Shown: positions 16,674-24,339, counted from the first letter of the stretch. The stretch is DNA of 32,431 bases from Hyphomicrobiales bacterium (GCA_900470805.1 UCCA01000048.1:1-32431); one strand, 5' to 3'. Program-made: numbers and translations. Notes: generated by a model from the sequence alone, not told the origin.

Positions 16674-17444
16674 TCAGCCGTTGGCAGCCATCGCGCGGGC
16701 CACTTCGGCAGCGCTGATGCCCTCGAGAGCGAGGCCATAGCCGCCGTCCTGATCGATGATCCGGCGCAGCTTCTGCGTCAGGGCGATGCGGGTGTAGCTC
16801 GAGGTCAGCGGCGGCAGCGCCGCAATGCCCTCGGCGATCTCGTGGGCGCGGGCAAGCAGCCCGTCGGCCGGCACGATCTCGTTGACGACGCCCCAGTCCT
16901 TGGCGGTTGCTGCATCGAGCACCTGGCGGGTGAGGATAAAGTAGCGGCCGCGGATGCTGCCGATCACTTCCGGCCAGAGCAGGTTGACGCCATCACCGGG
17001 CACGATGCCGAAATCGAAATGCGGCTTGTCCTGGAAGACTGTCTCCGGCGTCGCGAGGATGATGTCGGTCAACAGCGCATATTCAGAGTGCAGCAGGACC
17101 GGGCCGTTCAGCGCGGTGATCATCGGTACCTCAATGTCGAGGATATTCATCAGAACCTTGCGGCCTTCACGAAAGATCTTGTCGTAACCGCGCGGCGAGA
17201 AGAAATCGAAACCTTCGGGGCTGATCGCATCCATGAACGCATCGCCGGAGCCGGTGAGGATGACGACGCGATTTTCGGTGTCGGCGCCGATCTGGTGGAA
17301 GAGCTCGACGAACTGTTCATGGGTATGACCGTTGAAGACGAGCTTGCCGCCATCGGTGTGCAGGGCGACTTCGAGGACGCCGCTCGGCGAACGGGTCAGG
17401 CGGGCATTGGCGAAGGAATTCTTGTAGGTGTCGAATTTGGACAT
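16674..17444 (-). CDS. Crotonase-fold protein resembling 6-oxocamphor hydrolase
   Basis: This 256-residue member of the enoyl-CoA hydratase/isomerase superfamily has the crotonase core visible from LHTDGGKLVFNGHTHEQFVE to ARPWG-like helices near the C-terminus. Residues H119 (LLHSEYALLTD), H142 and D151 (KPHFDFGIVPGDG) match in identity and spacing H122, H145 and D154 of Rhodococcus 6-oxocamphor hydrolase. That enzyme cleaves a carbon-carbon bond in cyclic beta-diketones by a retro-Claisen reaction. The alignment is from memory. No CoA-binding role is implied if this match holds. The ATG at 17444 has AAGGAG 7 bases upstream. It lies between the GST and peroxiredoxin genes. A conventional enoyl-CoA hydratase is the alternative. 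Confidence 0.75.
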   Translation of the reverse strand: MSKFDTYKNSFANARLTRSPSGVLEVALHTDGGKLVFNGHTHEQFVELFHQIGADTENRVVILTGSGDAFMDAISPEGFDFFSPRGYDKIFREGRKVLMNILDIEVPMITALNGPVLLHSEYALLTDIILATPETVFQDKPHFDFGIVPGDGVNLLWPEVIGSIRGRYFILTRQVLDAATAKDWGVVNEIVPADGLLARAHEIAEGIAALPPLTSSYTRIALTQKLRRIIDQDGGYGLALEGISAAEVARAMAANG

Positions 17445-17527
17445 GATGGTACTCCTTGGTGTCCGGGTTGTTCGGGTGGGATCGAAGGAAAGGCGCGAGG
17501 AAAGCCCCATTGTTCGGATCTCGGGGC

Positions 17528-18172
17528 TCAGGCTGCCGAAGCCGGCACTTCGATCAGGGCCTCGACCCTGGCGATCGCCCGTTGCACGGCAGGACGGGCA
17601 GCGATTGCCTCGTACCAGCGGGACAGGTTGGGGCGCTCGTCGAGCGACAGGTTGGGAAACTGGCGGCGCCACATCCAGCCGAAATGGGCGATGTCCGCGA
17701 TGGTGAATTCGTTGCCGGCGGCGAAGGCCTGACCGGCGAGCTTGGCGTCGAGCAGCCCGAGGATGCGCTCGGCCTCGGTGACGAAACGGGCTTCCGCGAT
17801 CGGCTGCGGCTCGGGCGAGGAGCGGCGGAAGAAGCCGGCATTGCCGAAGGACGGGCTCAAGGCGGACGCGTGGAAGAAGAGCTGTTCGAACACCCGCGCC
17901 CGGCCGATCGCATCCGATGGCATCAGCTTGCCGGTTTCCTCGGCAAGATGGACGAGAATGGCAGCGCTTTCCGTGAGGACGAGCCGCTGACCGGCCAGAT
18001 CATCGATCAGCACCGGAACCTTGCCGTTCGGGTTGAGTGCCAGGAAGGCCTCTGCCTTCTGCTCACCCTTGCGCACATTGACCGGCTTCAGGTCGTAGGC
18101 AAGGCCCATCTCCCCGAGCGCGATCGAAACCTTGATGCTATTGGGCGTGGCGAATGCATGAACTTCGATCAT
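17528..18172 (-). CDS. Glutathione S-transferase family protein
   Basis: The protein has 214 residues. The N-terminal thioredoxin-like domain carries ALNPNGKVPVLIDD (45-58) with the cis-proline, and the glutathione gamma-glutamyl site LTESAAIL (S69). The C-terminal all-helical domain includes FTIADIAHFGW, the conserved N-capping box. It resembles bacterial Nu/YfcG-like enzymes in lacking an obvious catalytic Tyr near the start; N11 and S12 are candidates. The start is ATG 18172, with GGAG 6 bases upstream, rather than the in-frame ATG 18184. It is first in the operon and divergent from the LysR gene. Confidence 0.88.
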   Translation of the reverse strand: MIEVHAFATPNSIKVSIALGEMGLAYDLKPVNVRKGEQKAEAFLALNPNGKVPVLIDDLAGQRLVLTESAAILVHLAEETGKLMPSDAIGRARVFEQLFFHASALSPSFGNAGFFRRSSPEPQPIAEARFVTEAERILGLLDAKLAGQAFAAGNEFTIADIAHFGWMWRRQFPNLSLDERPNLSRWYEAIAARPAVQRAIARVEALIEVPASAA

Positions 18173-18257
18173 CTCTGTCTCCATCGACTGTCTGTGTTGT
18201 CGTTGGAGAGAGTTATGACCATTCCCGAAATATTGCGGCAGCCGGCTTGAGGCGATA

Positions 18258-18284
18258 ATGCTTATTCCTTTGAAGAATAAGCAT
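18258..18284. promoter_or_regulatory. Perfect palindrome, candidate LysR operator
   Basis: ATGCTTATTC (18258-18267) and GAATAAGCAT (18275-18284) are exact inverted repeats around the 7-base centre CTTTGAA. The site lies 11 bases before the LysR start and 86 bases before the transferase gene on the other strand. LysR regulators bind such dyads (T-N11-A class) to control themselves and the divergent operon. Confidence 0.7.
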
Positions 18285-18295
18285 GGATCGAGTTC

Positions 18296-19186
18296 ATGGA
18301 CAGATTTCAGGCGATGACCGCCTTTGTGCGGGTGGTGGAAACAGGATCGTTTTCGGCGGCGGCGCGCCGGATCGGCGTCGGCCAGCCGGCGATTTCCAAG
18401 ACGATCGCGCAGCTGGAAGACAGGCTTCAGGTCCGCCTTCTGGTGCGCTCCACCCACGGCCTCACCCCCACCGACGCCGGCCTGCGCTTCTTCGAGCGCG
18501 CAAGGATGGCGGTCTTGGAGGCGGACGAGGCGGAACTGCAAGCCAGGGGCGCCGGCGCCGGCCTGTCCGGGCGCCTGCGGATCTGTGCCGCGACGACCTT
18601 TGCAAGGATCATGATCCTGCCGCACCTGTCGCAGTTCATGGACAGCCACCCCGAGCTTGAGGTGGACATCATTCTCGACGACCGCGTCATCGATCTTGTC
18701 TCGGAAGGCATAGACGTCGCCCTGCGGATGGGCGAGCTCGCCGATTCTTCAGCCGTGGCACGCAGGCTCGCGACCGGGCGCCGATCGGTGATTGCAACAC
18801 CAGCCTATCTGGAGAAACACGGCATGCCGCTCGTGCCGGCCGATCTCGCCACCCACCAGGCGGTCGTCTACACCCAGCTCGGCAACAGCTGGACCTTCAC
18901 TCGTCAGGGAGCAGAAGCCTCGGTCGCCGTCACCGGCCGGGCGCGGTTCAGCGCGGCCGAGGGCATTCGCACCGCCGTCCTGGCGCATATGGGGTTGGCA
19001 GTCGCCTCCGATTGGATGTTTGCGCCGGAACTGGCCGATGGCGCGGTACAGCGAGTTCTCAACGACTGGAATCTGCCGCCGATTGACCTCTGGGCCGTCT
19101 TTCCGACCGGCAGACTTGCCAGCGCCAAGGCACGCGCATTCGCGGACTTTGTGGAGTTGGTGGTCAGCCGCTCGGCGCAGATATAG
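18296..19186 (+). CDS. LysR-family transcriptional regulator
   Basis: This 296-residue protein has an N-terminal winged helix-turn-helix at about 1-60 (TGSFSAAARRIGVGQPAISK, then TIAQLEDRL). A linker helix is followed by the periplasmic-binding-protein-like effector domain (GRLRICAATTFARIMILPHL through GIDVALRMGELADSS). Length and layout are normal. It is divergent from the GST-hydrolase-peroxiredoxin operon and has a perfect palindrome just upstream, so it is the likely activator/repressor of that operon, possibly sensing an electrophile or diketone substrate. No strong ribosome-binding site precedes the ATG. Confidence 0.93.
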   Translation: MDRFQAMTAFVRVVETGSFSAAARRIGVGQPAISKTIAQLEDRLQVRLLVRSTHGLTPTDAGLRFFERARMAVLEADEAELQARGAGAGLSGRLRICAATTFARIMILPHLSQFMDSHPELEVDIILDDRVIDLVSEGIDVALRMGELADSSAVARRLATGRRSVIATPAYLEKHGMPLVPADLATHQAVVYTQLGNSWTFTRQGAEASVAVTGRARFSAAEGIRTAVLAHMGLAVASDWMFAPELADGAVQRVLNDWNLPPIDLWAVFPTGRLASAKARAFADFVELVVSRSAQI

Positions 19187-19312
19187 CAGACGTTGCACGC
19201 TTCCAGAGCTGAGCTGGGCCATTTGCATGGATCATATTGCTTGAGCTCTGTTGGCTGACTAAATTTATTCGTTGGTAAAAAGTTCGCCTTTTGAAGCGCT
19301 TAGAGTAGTTAT

Positions 19313-19346
19313 CCAGCCAGTCGTCGGTTCGAGTCCCTTCAAAGCG
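19313..19346. repeat. Imperfect direct repeat, left copy (tRNA T-arm-like)
   Basis: These 34 bases match 24273-24306 at 24 of 34 positions without gaps, including CCAGC, GTCGGTTC and the end GCG. The core GGTTCGAGTCC matches the tRNA T-loop (B-box) consensus GGTTCRANYCC apart from the purine at its eighth position. A whole tRNA does not fold here. It may be a decayed attachment site at the left edge of the degenerate island. Confidence 0.35.
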
Positions 19347-19369
19347 TAAATAGCGACTTCATCGTCAGT

Positions 19370-19412
19370 TTGACAAACTTTGCCATCAACCACTACCTTA
19401 AGGCATGTAAGG
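19370..19412 (+). promoter_or_regulatory. Promoter and inverted repeat upstream of parD
   Basis: A consensus -35 TTGACA lies at 19370-19375, with a weak -10 (TACCTT, 19394-19399) 18 bases on. CCTTA (19396-19400) and TAAGG (19408-19412) form an inverted repeat over the -10 and the ribosome-binding site. ParD antitoxins autorepress from such sites, so this is a plausible operator. Confidence 0.45.
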
Positions 19413-19420
19413 AGACTCAG

Positions 19421-19675
19421 ATGGCGACGATGAATGTATCCCTGCCAGACCCCATGAAAGACTGGGTCGAAGCACAGGCCAAGACAGGTCGATACTCGAA
19501 TACGGGTGATTATGTCAGGGACCTGATTCGCAGAGACCAAGCCCGTACGGATAAGATTGCCGAGATTCAGCGCTTTGTCGACGATGGAGTTAGAAGCGGA
19601 GTTGGGAGCCGCTCAAGGGACGAGCTGTTTGCTGCAGCCACCGCTCGAGCCGAGATCGGCCGCGGACGCGCTTGA
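19421..19675 (+). CDS. parD: ParD-family antitoxin
   Basis: This 84-residue protein has the ribbon-helix-helix N-terminus of type II antitoxins: MNVSLPDPMKDWVEAQAKTG, then YSNTGDYVRDLIRRDQA. The acidic/basic C-terminal tail would wrap the toxin. ATG 19421 has AAGGAG 6 bases upstream, and the longer upstream reading adds non-family residues. Its stop codon overlaps the ParE start (TGATG), the usual coupled arrangement. It should still repress its promoter even if the partner toxin is damaged. Confidence 0.88.
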   Translation: MATMNVSLPDPMKDWVEAQAKTGRYSNTGDYVRDLIRRDQARTDKIAEIQRFVDDGVRSGVGSRSRDELFAAATARAEIGRGRA

Positions 19676-19944
19676 TGCCATTCAGCCTGTCGGTCCAAGC
19701 GGAAGAGGATATTGTTTCAATTGCAGAAGAAGGCATACGTAACTTCGGAGCATTTGTTGCCAAACGATATCATGATGAGCTTTTTGCCTTGCTCGAACTC
19801 ATCGCCAGAAACCCAAAAATGACGCGCGAGCGCCATGAGATTTCTCCTCCTGTCAGGATCCATCCGTTCAAGGCTCACCTAGTCGTGTATCGGATGGTTG
19901 GAGAGGGGAGCATATTTCGTGATCCGTATCCGGCACGGCCATGA
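19675..19944 (+). pseudogene. parE: ParE-family toxin with frameshifted C-terminus
   Basis: The first ~81 residues read as a normal RelE/ParE toxin that would poison DNA gyrase: LSVQAEEDIVSIAEEGIRNF, then HPFKAHLVVYRM. The annotated frame then ends RDPYPARP. The adjacent frame, from 19916, gives FVIRIRHGHEDW, the conserved ParE C-terminal strand with its Arg-rich motif. One extra base, most simply a T in the TTT run at 19915-19917, explains the break. The conserved end is therefore lost and the toxin is probably weakened or dead. A sequencing error in the short homopolymer is the alternative. Confidence 0.8.
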
Positions 19945-19981
19945 AGATTGGGTGGAGACTCTTTGTAATCAATGCCTTCGC

Positions 19982-20505
19982 CTAATTTATAAGGTGCTGG
20001 TCGTAAGGGCGAACCCTTTCAAGAGCGCGCCCGGCCATCTCCGCACAGTGGGTTAAACGCTCTGTCGAATAGCCGAGGCGTGCATAGGAAGACAGACCAC
20101 GGAGGGTCATCAGAACGTAATCGGTTACCCGCTTTGGATCCTTTGCATGATGTTCTCGGATGTAGTTGGTAATGATGTCGCTGCCACCCCTGGGCAGCTC
20201 GGCAGCCATGTTTCGCGCCGTTTCGTCGTCAGCGCGCATGCCTAACCCCTCCACTTATCGTGGCGGGTATATTGTTCAGTCGCCTGACAGAGAGTTTCGT
20301 CAAGGCTTCCGCGGGCTTGCTGTCCAGGGTGAGAATGTCGTCCAGAGGCAAGAAATCGGTCTCGACATAACGCTTCATTGCCCAGTTGAACAGCTCGGCC
20401 TTGCTGCCGTAGGCCGCATAGAGGCTGGGTGCGACGATACCCAGCGCATCGCACAGGTCCGCCACGCAACCGACCCCGCCCAACGTGTCTTTCGACGACG
20501 TCATC
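19982..20505 (-). pseudogene. TetR-family regulator remnant
   Basis: A minus-strand frame from about 20505 gives the TetR helix-turn-helix, with CVADLCDALGIVAPSLYAAY and then GSKAELFNWAMKRY. It stops as VRHAR at 20229. The next frame (to 19982) continues as a TetR ligand domain with AAELPRGGSDIITNYIREHH and RVTDYVLMTLRGLSSYARLG. One frameshift near 20250 separates the halves. The first helix of the DNA-binding domain is missing, and sequence that belongs to a LysR protein replaces it. It is not expected to make an active regulator. It is convergent with parDE. Confidence 0.75.
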
Positions 20506-21026
20506 GCGAGGATATGCAAGGCCAACCGAAGCAAGTGTCATATCGAGCATATGGCCGATCGTATTGAACATAGCCTGCCCTTGCGGTCGGACCCTGATCT
20601 CATGCCCGTCCTTTACGAATGGCCAAGACCACAGCCCGCCCGAGGTCGGCAACCGGAGCCCGATACAAGCGTGGCTGGCGGATCGTGTGGTGTCAGCGGA
20701 ATAGGATGATTATCAAAAAAAGGTCGGAGAACCAACAACTGACCTCCCATAATCTGGCCCGATGCTATCATATCCTAGGCGACTTGCTCACCAAGCCGAA
20801 TGCCCATATCGAAGCGCTCCGTAACAATATCCCTGAAGCCATAGTCGTCTATAATTTCGACGGTGATCTCGGGGAACTTCACCAGGGGTTTCGCCAAGGC
20901 TGGAACGAGATTAGTTTGGAAGGGTGTTCGATGGACGTGATCCGCAAATTCTGCCGGACGATCTCGAAGCTCTCCCAACGCTGCCAATCCCGCGTCGATC
21001 ACGCCTTGCGCCGACGTTCGCAAACG
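20480..21026 (-). pseudogene. LysR-family regulator remnant
   Basis: Pieces of a LysR effector domain occur in order on the minus strand. First comes LAKPLVKFPEITVEIIDDYG to MGIRLGEQVA, ending in TAG at 20775-20777 where relatives read straight through into DMIA. Next is GPDYGRSVVGSPTFF in another frame, then ACIGLRLPTSGGLWSWPF to DDVVERHVGRGRL in a third. The ~70-residue DNA-binding N-terminus is absent. At least two frameshifts and one nonsense codon make it dead. Its 3' end runs directly into the TetR remnant at about 20490. Confidence 0.75.
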
Positions 21027-21152
21027 TTATGAATGATATATAAACGAGCCATATTCTCTAAATTGATCCGTATACCTATCTTTTTCTTTGACTCGAAAGG
21101 GTGTTTTTGTTAGTCACCTGTCAGTTCTACGAACATCGGACAAGGAAGAATG

Positions 21153-21467
21153 ATGGCACGCGCTGAGTCAGATGCACTGCTGGATATCGGGCAGTTGCTG
21201 AAGGCAACGCGCAAGGTCAATCGCTTGACCCAGGAGCAGGTCGCCGACATGGCAGGTATCTCGCGGCCTCGCTACCGTGAAATTGAGGCTGGAAGCAGCG
21301 CCGCGCGTACGACGACCTTGATTAACGTCGCCCGTGCCCTCGGGCTCGAGCTGATGCTCATCCCGCAGACGATGGTACCGGCCGTCGATGCTTTGCTGCG
21401 GCCGCACGACGATCTCGATGATCTCCCCGCATTCGTTCCTCATCCGGACGGTGAGCATGGTGACTGA
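21153..21467 (+). CDS. hipB: HipB-like antitoxin (XRE helix-turn-helix)
   Basis: This 104-residue protein has an XRE/Cro helix-turn-helix at about 10-65, with GQLLKATRKVNRLTQEQVAD and then GISRPRYREIEAGSSAA. It has a C-terminal tail rich in Asp and Pro, like HipB. ATG 21153 is 6 bases after AAGGA. The adjacent ATG 21150 would be only 3 bases away and is less likely. It overlaps the HipA start by 11 bases. An AT-rich stretch (about 21030-21120) with TTGACT at 21088-21093 is a possible promoter. It should neutralise HipA and repress the operon. Confidence 0.88.
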   Translation: MARAESDALLDIGQLLKATRKVNRLTQEQVADMAGISRPRYREIEAGSSAARTTTLINVARALGLELMLIPQTMVPAVDALLRPHDDLDDLPAFVPHPDGEHGD

Positions 21468-22713
21468 GGCTTTTCCCAACCCGAGAACAGTCTCGTCGCT
21501 TGACGTACTGCTGAACGACGTGAAGGTCGGCACGATTGTGCGGACGCCCGGCGATTTCAACGCGTTCAGTTTCGAGGATAGCTATCGCGCGACAGGTGGA
21601 GTTCCCATCGTGAGCCTGTCTTTTCGCGCAGTCGGCGGCGGCTTGCGTAAGGACCCGAAGCCGGTGGCGGGAGCCTTGCCAGCGTTCTTTGCCAATCTTC
21701 TCCCAGAGGACAAATTGCGCGAGGCAATGGAAAAGCACCACGCCGATAGTGTTCGCGCCGGGAATGATTTTGATCTGCTTATCGCACTCGGGGCGGACCT
21801 GCCGGGTGCCGTCCGCGTCGTGCCGAGCGACCGAACGGTTGCTCATCTCGACGATGTACCCGTTCTCAAACCGAGAGCACGTTTTTCGCTTGCCGGCGTG
21901 CAGATGAAGCTCTCGGTCATCAAGAACACGGGGAAGGGCGGCGGCTTGACCCTGCCGCTTGGTGACGAGCAGGGTTCGTATATCGCCAAGTTTCCGTCCA
22001 CCTCATTTCCCGGCGTCTCGGAAAACGAGTATGCCAATCTTGCATTGGCGGAAGCGATCGGCATGGAGGTGCCGGAACGCGAGTTGGTCGAGCAATCGGC
22101 GTTCGAAGGTATCCCGAAAGAGTTCGAGACGCTGTCCGATGGAAAAGTCCTCCTCGTCAAACGCTTCGATCGTGGCACCAATGGTGAGCGGATCCATATC
22201 GAGGACTTCGCCCAGGTTTTCGGCGTCACTCCTTCCCGGAAGTATGAAGGAGCCGCATATCACGATATTGCTGCGGCCTTAAACGTAGCCGTGTCGTCCG
22301 CCGCCGCGCTCGAGTTCGTCCGCCGATTGGCTCTGGCTGCCTTGACGGGCAACGGCGACATGCATCTGAAAAACTGGTCATTGATCTATCGAGGCGCTGG
22401 CGACAAACCGGATCTCGCGCCTGTTTATGACGTGCTCTCGACGATCCCGTACATCCCCGCTGACGCCATGGCTCTGTCGCTCGCTGGCGAGCGTCCTTTC
22501 AAGGCATTGATTGCACAGCGATGGAAAGCTTTCGCCAATCGCGCACGATTGCCGGAAGCCGCAGTTCTCAATGCGGTGGTCGACACGGTCGAACGCGTGG
22601 ACAAAATCTGGTGGGCGCGGCCGGAACGCGAGGTCGTTCCGGCAAAGGTTCTCGAGCGTATGGATGCACACATAAGGCTGATGGCACCGATCCTCGGCAC
22701 GTGTGCGAACTGA
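21457..22713 (+). CDS. hipA: HipA-family serine/threonine kinase toxin
   Basis: This 418-residue protein has an N-terminal subdomain near 15-120 and a kinase-like C-terminal domain. The autophosphorylation loop region reads RFSLAGVQMKLSV (142-154). The ATP-binding lysine is probably K178 (YIAKFP). The catalytic segment GNGDMHLKNWS has D301 and N306, and the metal-binding motif YDVLST has D325. All are intact, so the kinase should be active. E. coli HipA phosphorylates glutamyl-tRNA synthetase and causes persistence; the target here is unknown. ATG 21457 overlaps hipB, as expected for a coupled pair. It is the only fully intact toxin in the decayed 19-24 kb interval. Confidence 0.9.
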   Translation: MVTEAFPNPRTVSSLDVLLNDVKVGTIVRTPGDFNAFSFEDSYRATGGVPIVSLSFRAVGGGLRKDPKPVAGALPAFFANLLPEDKLREAMEKHHADSVRAGNDFDLLIALGADLPGAVRVVPSDRTVAHLDDVPVLKPRARFSLAGVQMKLSVIKNTGKGGGLTLPLGDEQGSYIAKFPSTSFPGVSENEYANLALAEAIGMEVPERELVEQSAFEGIPKEFETLSDGKVLLVKRFDRGTNGERIHIEDFAQVFGVTPSRKYEGAAYHDIAAALNVAVSSAAALEFVRRLALAALTGNGDMHLKNWSLIYRGAGDKPDLAPVYDVLSTIPYIPADAMALSLAGERPFKALIAQRWKAFANRARLPEAAVLNAVVDTVERVDKIWWARPEREVVPAKVLERMDAHIRLMAPILGTCAN

Positions 22714-22744
22714 GCAGCCCGCGGTGAGATGAAAAACAGCCGTC

Positions 22745-23019
22745 CTAGCCTGCTGGCCAGTTTTCCTGGCGCATCTTCACGCGTTCCCAGAGAGCGTCGT
22801 TTAAAATCCGGAGCGACGGCACCTCCTGGACGACATGATGCTCGGTAGCGTTTTCGCGAGAAACCCGACATTCGGTGGCGGGTTTTTCCGATAGGCAAGG
22901 CGGGTTGAACACGATCCGCCCGATATAGGCCTGATGGTCGGAATGTTACTGCCACGATTACGATGACCGCAGATTGCTGTACCCTGCCACGAGCGGGCGC
23001 GGGCCAAGCCTTGGATGTC
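22745..23019 (-). pseudogene. Serine site-specific recombinase remnant (recombinase domain)
   Basis: On the minus strand one frame gives DIQGLARARSWQGTAICGHR, then NRGSNIP. The next frame continues QAYIGRIVFNPPCL, then VVQEVPSLRILNDALWERVK, and stops at 22745-22747. This order and wording match the middle recombinase domain of large serine recombinases (GTAIRGHRNRGTG, YIGRIVWN, EVPxLRIVDDxLW). The catalytic N-terminal resolvase domain and the zinc-ribbon/coiled-coil tail are absent, and one frameshift lies near 22935. It was probably part of the enzyme that once moved this island. Confidence 0.75.
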
Positions 23020-23112
23020 TGTCGATCGATAAGGTGACGTCTCAACCCTCTCGCGGCGGGATTGATCTTGATATACCGTCCTTCGAAAAAGGTATAACGT
23101 CGATGGGTCGCC

Positions 23113-24210
23113 ATGAAAAAGAATGATCTTGTCTATTAGACAATACTGGCGGAGCCGGGACAACGGGCAATGGACGCTGCTTGGACCTCCGATTTCCCGG
23201 CAGAAGGCCGCTTTCAGCGGGTTGTGGTGAAGGAAAAAACCCACTGGTACTTCGACTACCGGATGGTTCTGGCGGAAAATCTCGGCGCTATGTCGGTCCT
23301 GCAGAAGATGTTGAGATCATGCGCCGCGTCGAGACACATCAGAGGCAGAAGGACGATCTTCTCGCACGGCGGCGGATGGTAAGCAGTATAACTCGTGAAG
23401 GCGGGATGATTGCACCGGCTCGATGACAGGAACGATCGTGGAAGCGCTTGCATCTGGCGGCTTCTTTCGGCTCCGCGGTGTGCTCATCGGCACGGCCGCG
23501 TTCCAGACGTATGCGGGCTTGCTCGGCGTCCGATTGCCAGCTGCTGCAGTTCTGACCGGCGATGCCGATATCGCCCAGGATTATGCCATCTCTCGCGAGG
23601 TTGAAGACATGCTTCCTCCTATTGTTGATCTCCTGCAGAACGTTGATCCAAGTTTTCGGCCAGTCCCCCACCGATCAGGTTTGCTTCGTCCGCCTTCCAG
23701 AATGCATCTGGATATCGTGTCGAATTCCTGACTTCGAACCGAGGATCTGATGACTACATCGACCAACCCGCAAGCATGCCTGCTCTTGGTGGCGCAAGTG
23801 CGGATCCACTCAGGTTTCTCGATTTCCTGATCAGAGACCCCTTAAGAACGATTCTGTTGCACAAGAGCGGTGTCCCAGTGACTGTTCCGGACCCCGCCCG
23901 ATATGCAGTGCATAAAATGATCGTAGCCACAAGACGCAGAGCGGACGGGCTAAGCGCGGTCAAACGCGACAAAGATATCCGCCAAGTCGAAATCCTTTTC
24001 GAAGCTCTTTATGAGACCCGCAGAGCGTCCGATTTCGCGATCGCGTTCGAGGAGGCGTGGCACCGTGGGCCAGCGTGGCAGGAGGCGCTTCGGAAAGCTG
24101 CAAACAGCATGCTATCTGTGGAAGGCCAGGCTGCCCTTAACCGTATCAGGAGAAAGGGCAACATTGAGATCGGCTTAGACCCGCCAGAGGAGATCCTTTC
24201 TACCACTTGA
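23113..24210 (+). pseudogene. GSU2403-family nucleotidyltransferase-fold protein, disrupted
   Basis: The pieces together span a normal-length protein (~365 residues). ATG 23113 starts MKKNDLVY, then a TAG at 23137. The same frame resumes TILAEPGQRAMDAAWTSDFP to HWYFDY. A second frame gives RRYVGPAEDVEIMRRVETHQ, a third IVEALASGGFFRLRGVLIGT to TGDADIAQDYAIS, and a fourth NASGYRVEFLTSNRGSDDY to RYAVHKMIVATRR and on to the stop at 24210. The FRLRGVLIGT and GDADIA tracts are the nucleotidyltransferase-like core. One nonsense codon and at least three frameshifts inactivate it. The family's function is not established. Confidence 0.75.
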
Positions 24211-24272
24211 CAGTCCGTCATAGGTTCTCGGATTTAAAATTGTACATCGGTCTTACCCCCTTGAGTGTTCAA

Positions 24273-24306
24273 CCAGCTTGGAGTCGGTTCAAATCACATC
24301 AGGGCG
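24273..24306. repeat. Imperfect direct repeat, right copy (tRNA T-arm-like)
   Basis: These 34 bases are the partner of 19313-19346, matching at 24 of 34 positions. The core GTCGGTTCAAATC differs from the left copy GTCGGTTCGAGTC at two positions. It lies 62 bases after the end of the GSU2403-type pseudogene, so the two copies bracket the decayed interval. Confidence 0.3.
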
Positions 24307-24339
24307 GTACCCATTCGGATGGGCCAGCCATCCGATTCA

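Noticed and set aside
16583..16738. Upstream extension of the peroxiredoxin frame to 16738
   Set aside because: The added residues overlap the 3' end of the crotonase-fold gene and lack family similarity. AAGGAG sits correctly before the ATG at 16582.
19292..19346. Possible tRNA gene (acceptor-like TTTGAAG ... CTTCAAA and T-loop GGTTCGAGTCC)
   Set aside because: The paired arms are only 54 bases from end to end, and the T-stem does not pair in the required register, so no cloverleaf forms. Retained only as a repeat or attachment-site candidate.
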